Shown here in pieces: positions 1 to 6,267 of a stretch of 18,803 nucleotides of DNA. This DNA is from CAYRGG01 sp964423745 (GTDB lineage: Bacteria; Pseudomonadota; Gammaproteobacteria; Competibacterales; Competibacteraceae): NCBI GenBank assembly GCA_964423745.1, contig CAYRGG010000066.1:1-18803 (forward strand). Direction: 5' to 3'. The position numbers and the translations under genes were made by a program. Under the pieces are notes generated by a model, which was given only the letters and a program-made list of their open reading frames with translations, was not told the DNA's origin and did not search any database. Positions within the stretch are counted from its first letter, which is position 1. Each line of letters opens with the position of its first letter.

Positions 1-56
1 GAGCCAACACCAAATTCGACCGCTTAAATAACGAGATCAAGGAGGAGCTTTTGTGA
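1..56 (+). CDS. yjcH: YjcH-family DUF485 inner-membrane protein, C-terminal fragment (partial, 5' end outside window)
   Basis: The frame beginning at base 3 encodes the last 17 residues of a protein ending in NTKFDRLNNEIKEELL before a TGA at 54-56. The FDRLNNE tail is the conserved cytoplasmic C-terminus of YjcH/DUF485 proteins, small two-helix membrane proteins encoded just before actP in many proteobacteria. The stop overlaps the GTG start of the next gene (GTGA, 53-56), so the two are translationally coupled. Only the tail is visible; the identification rests on that motif and on the neighbour. The molecular role of YjcH is not established, though it is generally assumed to accompany the acetate symporter. 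Confidence 0.88.
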   Translation, partial: ANTKFDRLNNEIKEELL

Positions 57-1717
57 AATTTCTCCTTTGGGTTGTGCTGAGCTGTTTTATTGCTGCTAAA
101 GTTGGGGCTGACACCATCACGGGTGAGGTAGAGAGACAGCCTTTAAATATAGCCGCCATCGTGATGTTTCTTGCCTTTGTCATAGCAACACTATTTATTA
201 CCTATTGGGCGGCGCAACGCACTAAGACCGCCAGTGATTTTTACACGGCGGGTGGCGGCATCACCGGATTTCAAAACGGTTTAGCCATTGCCGGAGACTA
301 TATGTCGGCAGCGTCTTTTTTAGGTATCTCAGGTTTGGTTTACACAGCGGGCTTCGACGGTTTGATCTACTCGGTGGGTTGGTTAGTGGGTTGGCCCATT
401 ATCATGTTTCTCATCGCTGAGCAGTTGCGTAATTTGGGCAAATACACCTATGCGGATGTGGCCTCCTACCGTCTTCAGCAAACCCCGATTCGCATACTTG
501 CCGCGACTGGTTCCCTGGTGGTGGTCATTCTCTATCTAATTGGTCAAATGGTTGGCGCGGGCAAACTGATTGAACTGTTGTTTGGACTACCTTACACCTA
601 TGCGGTGACTATCGTCGGCGTGTTGATCATTATGTATGTCACCTTTGGCGGCATGATCGCCACTACTTGGGTGCAGATTATTAAGGCGACACTGCTATTG
701 TCCGGCGCCACCTTAATCGCGGTGCTTGCTTTATCTAATTTTGGATTTAGTTTTGAAGAAATGTTTCGACAAGCCGTCGAAACCCATCCTGAGGGTTTCT
801 CGATTATGGCGCCGGGTGCCTTGGTCACGAATCCCGTCGATGCTATTTCCTTGGGTATTGCGTTGATGTTCGGCACCGCCGGGTTACCCCATATTTTGAT
901 GCGTTTCTTCACGGTGACCAGCGCTAAGGAAGCCCGCAAATCGGTTTTTTACGCCACCGGCTTTATCGGCTTTTTCTATATCCTGACGTTTATCATCGGT
1001 TTTAGCGCCATCGTATTACTCGCCCAGCATCCTGAGTATTTTACCAGGGCAGCCGATGGAACCCTCGCTCTGTCCGGGGGTAATAATATGTCGGCGGTAC
1101 ACCTGGCCAATGCGGTGGGTGGTACTTTGTTGCTAGGCTTTATCTCGGCGGTAGCCTTTGCCACCATTCTGGCGGTGGTGTCAGGGCTCACCTTAGCCGG
1201 CGCTTCAGCTATCTCCCATGACCTCTACGCCAGTGTGATCGCCCGTGGCCAAGTTACCGAAAAGCGGGAAGTGACGATCTCTAAAATCGCCACTGTTTGT
1301 CTGGGTGTTATCGCCATCTTATTGGGCATCGCTTTTGAAAAACAAAATATCGCCTTTTTGGTGGGATTGACCTTTGCGGTGGCTGCCAGCGCTAACTTCC
1401 CGGTGCTCTTTATGTCCATCTACTGGTCTAAATTGACTACCCGGGGCGCACTGTTTGGTGGTGGCATCGGTTTGTTGACGGCTGCTGCGTTGGTGATCTT
1501 AGGACCCACTGTGTGGGTGGATATCCTTGGGTTTGAGACAGCAATTTTTCCGTCCAAGTATCCTGCTTTGTACTCGGTGACAGCGGCGTTCTTGAGTATT
1601 TGGCTTTTCTCAGTGACCGATAGAAGCGCGACTGCGCGGGATGAGGAAAAAGCCTTTGAAGCGCAGGATGTGCGTTGCCAGACGGGTATTGGCGCTGAAG
1701 GTGCAGCTAGTCACTAA
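53..1717 (+). CDS. actP: Cation/acetate symporter ActP (solute:sodium symporter family)
   Basis: The 554-residue protein matches the ActP branch of the solute:sodium symporter family along its whole length. ActP takes up acetate, and in E. coli also glycolate, by cation symport across the inner membrane. Residues 1-19 look like a cleavable signal peptide ending in VGA, followed by about 13 membrane segments. Conserved blocks include FYTAGGGITGFQNGLAIAGD (about 63-82), the MSAASFLGISGLVY stretch after it, FGTAGLPHILMRFFTV (about 274-289) and the GGNNMSAVHLANAVGG block. The GTG start at 53 is supported by an AAGGAGGAG ribosome-binding site and by overlap with the yjcH stop. Length is within a few residues of E. 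coli ActP. It ends just before a strong terminator, so yjcH-actP is probably its own transcription unit. Nothing is missing or broken. Confidence 0.96.
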   Translation: MKFLLWVVLSCFIAAKVGADTITGEVERQPLNIAAIVMFLAFVIATLFITYWAAQRTKTASDFYTAGGGITGFQNGLAIAGDYMSAASFLGISGLVYTAGFDGLIYSVGWLVGWPIIMFLIAEQLRNLGKYTYADVASYRLQQTPIRILAATGSLVVVILYLIGQMVGAGKLIELLFGLPYTYAVTIVGVLIIMYVTFGGMIATTWVQIIKATLLLSGATLIAVLALSNFGFSFEEMFRQAVETHPEGFSIMAPGALVTNPVDAISLGIALMFGTAGLPHILMRFFTVTSAKEARKSVFYATGFIGFFYILTFIIGFSAIVLLAQHPEYFTRAADGTLALSGGNNMSAVHLANAVGGTLLLGFISAVAFATILAVVSGLTLAGASAISHDLYASVIARGQVTEKREVTISKIATVCLGVIAILLGIAFEKQNIAFLVGLTFAVAASANFPVLFMSIYWSKLTTRGALFGGGIGLLTAAALVILGPTVWVDILGFETAIFPSKYPALYSVTAAFLSIWLFSVTDRSATARDEEKAFEAQDVRCQTGIGAEGAASH

Positions 1718-1738
1718 CGTCAAACTGCTATTCCATCG

Positions 1739-1768
1739 CCCTCCCTCATGACGAGGGAGGGTTTTTTT
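1739..1768 (+). terminator. Rho-independent terminator after actP
   Basis: A perfect 9-bp stem, CCCTCCCTC at 1739-1747 pairing with GAGGGAGGG at 1753-1761, closes a 5-nt loop (ATGAC) and is followed at once by seven T residues (1762-1768). It starts about 20 bp after the actP stop. This is a textbook intrinsic terminator for the + strand and separates actP from the DUF294 gene. Confidence 0.93.
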
Positions 1769-1790
1769 AAAGCACTCTTTCCCTATGTCA

Positions 1791-1827
1791 AGACCCTAAC
1801 AATGGCCTTGGTGGTTGTTTAGGGTTT
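1791..1827. promoter_or_regulatory. Inverted repeat just upstream of the DUF294 gene start
   Basis: ACCCTAA at 1793-1799 is exactly mirrored by TTAGGGT at 1819-1825. Allowing one G-T pair and one further A-T pair the stem grows to 9 bp (1791-1799 with 1819-1827) around a 19-nt spacer. It lies between the actP terminator and the TTG start at 1841, and the only AGGG in the leader (1821-1824) is buried in the right arm. It could be a repressor or activator site, or an RNA hairpin affecting initiation. The dyad is seen directly; function is inference. Confidence 0.4.
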
Positions 1828-1840
1828 ACTTCATACGCCT

Positions 1841-3679
1841 TTGAATTATCTTGAAAAAAACGCCTTTTTGAGGTCTGTTTCGCCTTTTGATCAATTGTCG
1901 CCTAGCGAGTTCACGCAGGTGGTGGATGCATTGACGCTACGCCATTTTGGTGCCGGACAGACATTAATCGAACGCTGGAACAGTCCTGCTTATTTTTACT
2001 TTATGCTCGATGGCATCGTGGAAGAACACGATACGGAGGGTATGATAAGGAGCTATGGCTACCGGGATAGCTTTGATGCAAGAGCATTGATCGAAGGTAG
2101 GAGCCAGCATGGTTTTATTGCCCAGAGAGCCTGTAGTTGTTACACCATGCCTGCCCGCTTGTTTCTCACCTTAACCCGAATCAATCCAACCTTTGGAAAT
2201 TTCTACCAAACGGATCTTGCCCATAAGCTCGATGAGCTCATTGCGATACAGCAACAGCGGGAAGCCAGTTCCTTCATGCTAGCGCGGATTGGCGACGGCA
2301 CTGTCGGTCCACCTGTTTTTGTCGTCGCTTCCACCACGCTTCATGAGGCTGCGGTCACCATGAAGACCAAAAACACCACCGCTTTGTTAGTGGAGCATGA
2401 GGATAAAGTAGGTATTTTCACCGCTCGGGATGTCCGCGAAAGATCCTTATTGGAAGGTATGGTCAATTCCACCCCCATCGGCCAGTTGGCGAATTATGAT
2501 CCCGTTACCTTAGAGAAAGATGATTTTCTTTTTAATGCCCTGGTGGTAATGACAAAACGATCGATCCGCCATGTGGTCATTACTCAAAACGGTCACATTG
2601 TCGGGATTTTGGAACAAAAAGATTTACTAAATTATCTCTCCAATCATTCCTATCTTATCGCTAACCAGATCGATCGGGCGAAATCCCAGGAGGAATTACG
2701 CAGAGCGAGTAACCATATTCCGCCGCTGATTAAATCCCTGCACCAAAGAGGTGTGAAACCCCGCTATATAGCCCGGCTAGTCACCGACTTGAACGGCAAA
2801 GTGTTTCATAAGTTGTTTGAACAAATGACCACAGATGGGGTTGCTGATAAGATCTGTCTTATCGTGATGGGTAGCGAGGGACGTGGCGAGCAATTGCTAC
2901 GCACAGATCAAGATAACGCCCTTATTTTGCAAGACGAACTCACCTGTCACGATACCCTGCGGCGCAAAACCGAAACATTTACCAGAGCATTGGTGGAACT
3001 GGGTTATCCCCGGTGTCCCGGTAACATTATGGTGGTTAACCCGAGCTGGGCTAAATCCTTGACCGCTTATTTGGATGACATTAGGCGTTGGGTTCATAAA
3101 CCTGACGAAAATGCTTTTATGAACTTGGCCATTTTCTATGACGCAGTGGCGGTGGCCGGGGATCCCGCTTTACTAATAAAACTCAAGGAGCATTTGTTAA
3201 AGTTGTTAGGCCATCACCGTATTGCATTACAACACTTCGCGAGAGCAACGCTTACTTTTCCCACGCCTTTGGGTGTATTCAATCGTTTTAAATTGAAAAA
3301 AACAGCAGCCAATCCCCACGCCCAAGCCCTAGACATCAAAAAAGGCGGTATTTTCCCTATTGTTCACGGGGTACGAAGTCTTGCTTTGGAATATGGTTTG
3401 ACAGAGACAAATACCATTGCTCGTATCCAGACCCTCAGTGGCAGCGGTCCCTTCGATGAGCGTTTTACAGCAGATCTTATCGAGGCTTTTGACTTTATGT
3501 GCATGATTAGATTGCGCGAACAGCTAAATCAATGGGAACGAGGCGAGGCGTGCGAAAATTATGTGATGCCAGGGCAGTTCAACAATTTAGAACGTAACCT
3601 TTTAAAAAACTCTTTAAAAATCGTCAAGGAGTTTAAAATCTATATCAACCACCATTTTAAGCTGCAGATGGTGACTTAA
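1841..3679 (+). CDS. cNMP-binding-like / CBS pair / DUF294 putative nucleotidyltransferase
   Basis: This 612-residue soluble protein has three parts. Residues about 13-125 resemble a cyclic-nucleotide-binding fold, about 152-270 form two CBS domains (adenylate-type ligand sensors), and about 296-605 are the DUF294 nucleotidyltransferase and its C-terminal helical domain. The catalytic signature is visible as G344-S345 followed by D356-Q-D358, the G-S...D-x-D pattern shared with GlnD uridylyltransferase, so a nucleotidyl-transfer role is likely; the substrate is unknown. The family is commonly found beside actP, suggesting a link with acetate or carbon status (inference). In the cNMP domain the usual Gly-Glu of the phosphate-binding cassette is not evident (around 72-100), so it may not bind cAMP. 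The start is a TTG with no well-placed ribosome-binding site; an in-frame TAG at 1820-1822 rules out a much longer protein, and TTG at 1868 is an alternative. The 3' neighbour follows after 70 bp. Confidence 0.85.
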   Translation: MNYLEKNAFLRSVSPFDQLSPSEFTQVVDALTLRHFGAGQTLIERWNSPAYFYFMLDGIVEEHDTEGMIRSYGYRDSFDARALIEGRSQHGFIAQRACSCYTMPARLFLTLTRINPTFGNFYQTDLAHKLDELIAIQQQREASSFMLARIGDGTVGPPVFVVASTTLHEAAVTMKTKNTTALLVEHEDKVGIFTARDVRERSLLEGMVNSTPIGQLANYDPVTLEKDDFLFNALVVMTKRSIRHVVITQNGHIVGILEQKDLLNYLSNHSYLIANQIDRAKSQEELRRASNHIPPLIKSLHQRGVKPRYIARLVTDLNGKVFHKLFEQMTTDGVADKICLIVMGSEGRGEQLLRTDQDNALILQDELTCHDTLRRKTETFTRALVELGYPRCPGNIMVVNPSWAKSLTAYLDDIRRWVHKPDENAFMNLAIFYDAVAVAGDPALLIKLKEHLLKLLGHHRIALQHFARATLTFPTPLGVFNRFKLKKTAANPHAQALDIKKGGIFPIVHGVRSLALEYGLTETNTIARIQTLSGSGPFDERFTADLIEAFDFMCMIRLREQLNQWERGEACENYVMPGQFNNLERNLLKNSLKIVKEFKIYINHHFKLQMVT

Positions 3680-3749
3680 AAGCTGTCATGCTGAGGTATC
3701 TTGAGAAAGTAATTTTGATTAAAAAAGCCGACGAGAGCAGACGGTAACC

Positions 3750-5882
3750 ATGAAAGGCAATGCCTGGTTAGTTTTTTTAGCAACAGCGACGTTGGAATTC
3801 GGCGTTATTTTGTTGGCGGGTTGGGTTATTTGGATTGACTTAACTCCCCAAGAACGGGCTGTTGTGGCCAGTTTATGGATTAGCCACGCGGGCATGCCTA
3901 TTTTGACAGTGTTGTTTCTGCTCCTCGCTATAGGGCTTGGTGTGAACCTAGTTTTTCGCTGGTATATCACGCCGTTGCGCGGCGTCGCTGAGCAGGTACG
4001 CACCATCGCCATGACTAATCCCAATCATCGCTTGGTTCCCGACGGTAGGTCAGAACTGCAGGACCTGATGAAAAGCATTAATCTACTAGCTGAACGCTAT
4101 CAAGCTAGAACTGAAGATGTGCAAATCCGCATTCGCGAGGCCAACGCGGCTCTTGAAGAAGAAAAGACAACCTTAGCGGCGTTGATGGCAAAACTAACCC
4201 AAGGTGTGTTGGTGTGTAATCACGAGGGTCGGATTATTCTTTATAATCAGAACGCCCAACGTTTATTGCAAAGTTCCCGTGACGGTAAAGGGAGCGCCGA
4301 CTGGATTGGCTTAGGGCGTTCGGTTTACGGATTGTTAGATGAAAATCTTATCCATCATGCCTTAACCCATATTCATCATCGCCTTGACCAGCATGGCTCT
4401 GGTCTCATGGTGCCCTTTTTAGCGACCCGCTACGATGGTCAATTACTACGGGTTCATCTAGTACCCGTGTTAGATAAGGAAAGTGCTTTGACGGGTTATA
4501 TTCTCACCTTGGAAGATATTACTCGCTTGACAGAAACGGAAAGCCGCCGCGGTGTTCTTTTGCAATCCTTGACGCAAGGGCAGCGGGGTTCCATAGCCAA
4601 TATCCGCGCCGCCATCGAAACCATGGTAGAGTATCCCGGAATGGATGACGGACGACGTCAACAATTTCAATCTGTGATCCGAGATGAGGCCCTTAAGCTG
4701 AGTCGCCACTTAGATCGCCTAGAAGCCGAGTATGCTCAAGATCTCAATGTTCAGTGGCCCTTGGAACAGATGTTGGGCAGTGATCTATTAGCCGCCGTTG
4801 AGCATCACTTAAATGAGGATCTCGGTATTGCTGTTGAAATGAGCGCACCCTTGGAACCCCTGTGGCTCAAAGTGGACAGTTACAGTGTAGTGCAATCCCT
4901 TAAATTTGTTATCACTGAGCTGAGACAACAGTATCAAGCCATAAAGTTAACTTTAAAACTAGAAAGGCAACGACTTTTCGCTTGTATGGAACTGTGTTGG
5001 GAGGGTGTCATGCTAGACATGGAAACCCTGCGGAGTTGGGGAAAGCAAGTAGTGATGACGGACAAATGCGGTGCCTCCCTCACCTTACACGATGTCATCG
5101 AACGCCATGGAGGCGCCGTCTGGTCCCATACCCAAAGTGTCGCGAGTCCTCGCTATCTTAGACTTTTGTTACCCGTGGCGGAAGACGCCCAGGGGCAGTT
5201 TAGTGAACACGCGGATGACTCCCCTATCCAAGACTATGATTTTCGTCTTTTTAGTTACCCGGCTCCAACAACAGACCGGGAGACGGTGCCACTGATTGAG
5301 TTAAGCTACACGGTGATTGATACCGAGACCACCGGACTTAACCCTGCTGGCGGCGATGAAATTATTGCTCTAGGCGCGGTGCGTGTGGTTAAGGGACGTA
5401 TTTTGCAACGGGAAATATTCGATAGTTTTGTAAAACCCCGGCGCACCATCGCGTCAGCCTCCACAGCGATACACGGTATTTCACCGGCCATGTTACGGGG
5501 CGAAGCCCCCCTTGAAGAGGTATTGCCGCGTTTTCATCGTTTTGTCGAAGATACCGTTCTAATTGGACACAATGTTGCCTTTGATATGCGTTTTTTAGAG
5601 CTTAGTACGGTGCGCACAGGGCTTGTGTTTACGCAACCGGTTCTGGATACATTGCTGTTATCCTATGTGGTGAATCCCCATCAAGAAGCACAAAGTCTTG
5701 AGGAGATTGCCAAACGTTTGGGTATTGTCGTGAGCGGACGGCATACGGCATTGGGGGATGCGCTTATCACCGCCCAGGTGTTTGTTGCCCTTATCCCGTT
5801 ACTCGCGGAGCGAAATATCCACACGGTGAGTCAAGCTAGGGCAGCTTGTGAAAATACGATTTATGCGCGAATAAAATATTAA
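3750..5882 (+). CDS. Membrane-anchored HAMP/PAS/pseudo-histidine-kinase protein fused to a DnaQ-type 3'-5' exonuclease
   Basis: The 710-residue protein begins with two membrane segments (about 5-30 and 49-70). A HAMP-like segment follows (about 70-120), then a coiled stretch, a PAS domain (about 143-262), a histidine-kinase-like core (about 266-475) and a C-terminal DEDDh exonuclease domain (about 518-690). The exonuclease motifs are complete: D524 and E526 in IDTETTGL, D612 in GHNVAFDMRF, and H665 and D670 in RHTALGD, so 3'-5' exonuclease activity like that of DNA polymerase III epsilon is expected. The kinase core looks dead: where SHELRTPL is expected the sequence reads TQGQRGSI, with Q276 at the phospho-His position. 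An ATPase-like G-box tail (GASLTLHDVIERHGG, 441-455) survives without an obvious N-box Asn. It lies 70 bp after the DUF294 gene, probably in the same operon. The ATG at 3750 has only a weak purine-rich leader. Substrate and signal are unknown. Confidence 0.88.
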   Translation: MKGNAWLVFLATATLEFGVILLAGWVIWIDLTPQERAVVASLWISHAGMPILTVLFLLLAIGLGVNLVFRWYITPLRGVAEQVRTIAMTNPNHRLVPDGRSELQDLMKSINLLAERYQARTEDVQIRIREANAALEEEKTTLAALMAKLTQGVLVCNHEGRIILYNQNAQRLLQSSRDGKGSADWIGLGRSVYGLLDENLIHHALTHIHHRLDQHGSGLMVPFLATRYDGQLLRVHLVPVLDKESALTGYILTLEDITRLTETESRRGVLLQSLTQGQRGSIANIRAAIETMVEYPGMDDGRRQQFQSVIRDEALKLSRHLDRLEAEYAQDLNVQWPLEQMLGSDLLAAVEHHLNEDLGIAVEMSAPLEPLWLKVDSYSVVQSLKFVITELRQQYQAIKLTLKLERQRLFACMELCWEGVMLDMETLRSWGKQVVMTDKCGASLTLHDVIERHGGAVWSHTQSVASPRYLRLLLPVAEDAQGQFSEHADDSPIQDYDFRLFSYPAPTTDRETVPLIELSYTVIDTETTGLNPAGGDEIIALGAVRVVKGRILQREIFDSFVKPRRTIASASTAIHGISPAMLRGEAPLEEVLPRFHRFVEDTVLIGHNVAFDMRFLELSTVRTGLVFTQPVLDTLLLSYVVNPHQEAQSLEEIAKRLGIVVSGRHTALGDALITAQVFVALIPLLAERNIHTVSQARAACENTIYARIKY

Positions 5883-5910
5883 CTAGAACAGCAATTCTGA
5901 TGACTAGAGC

Positions 5911-5943
5911 CTTTTCGCTTTGACTGTAGACAAGGCAGCCGAG
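5911..5943. repeat. Dispersed ~32-bp repeat, copy 1
   Basis: The stretch from TTTTCGC to GGCAGCCGAG (5912-5943) recurs at 6159-6190 with only two mismatches over 32 bases. It begins 29 bp after the exonuclease stop. Here it continues into a GC-rich run with GGCGA repeated in tandem (5943-5952), which copy 2 lacks. The similarity is direct; that it belongs to a genome-wide intergenic repeat family is inference. Confidence 0.75.
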
Positions 5944-5958
5944 GCGAGGCGAGCGCAG

Positions 5959-5976
5959 TGTACATGCCAGTACATG
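5959..5976. repeat. GTACATG tandem pair / short dyad within the repeat region
   Basis: GTACATG at 5960-5966 is repeated exactly at 5970-5976 with a 3-bp spacer. Overlapping this, TGTAC at 5959-5963 pairs with GTACA at 5970-5974. Such a dyad beside the longer repeat suits a repetitive extragenic element, although a protein-binding site is also possible. Confidence 0.5.
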
Positions 5977-6158
5977 AGCACGCCCAGACCAAACCACAGC
6001 CTTAGCAAGCCTTTCCAAGCACTGCAAGATGGCTTCAGGCAAGTACGCCTGTCCAATTAGATGTTATTGCTTTACAACAGTGGCATGGTTTGTGGTAATC
6101 AGTTAATTTGATGGATTGCATTTGAGTTGGTTCTATAAGATCAAGAAACATTAGTGCG

Positions 6159-6190
6159 TTTTCGCGTTGACTGTAGACCAGGCAGCCGAG
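6159..6190. repeat. Dispersed ~32-bp repeat, copy 2
   Basis: This is the second copy of the unit at 5912-5943, 247 bp further along in the same orientation, differing at two of 32 positions. After GGCAGCCGAG the two copies diverge at once, so copy 2 looks like a truncated end of the element. It lies about 80 bp before the DUF2868 start. The TTGACT hexamer inside it resembles a -35 box, but no matching -10 was found at a sensible distance. Confidence 0.75.
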
Positions 6191-6267
6191 ACCGAAATCT
6201 AACGCCGTATAGGGTCAAATGGGAAATGCTCTAGGAAAAACTGACTTATCAATAGGTTTCTAAACGT

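Larger units (their letters stand above)
5883..6267. other. 385-bp non-coding gap with repeated sequence
   Basis: No credible gene lies here. The left half (about 5911-6054) and a short part of the right half (6159-6190) carry related repeat sequence, described in separate entries. A weak dyad, CAGGC at 6038-6042 pairing with GCCTG at 6049-6053, sits near the end of the left block. The remaining right-hand part (about 6055-6158 and 6191-6267) is AT-richer and presumably holds the promoter of the DUF2868 gene, but no convincing -35/-10 pair was found. No terminator with a T-run follows the exonuclease gene. Confidence 0.6.

Noticed and set aside
5836..6042. Reverse-strand open frame of 68 codons across the end of the exonuclease gene and the repeat
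   Set aside because: It overlaps a real gene and is made largely of repeat sequence; no ribosome-binding site or recognisable domain supports it.
5911..6190. CRISPR array or attC/integron site
   Set aside because: Only two imperfect copies exist, 247 bp apart, with no regular spacers and no cas or integrase gene nearby.
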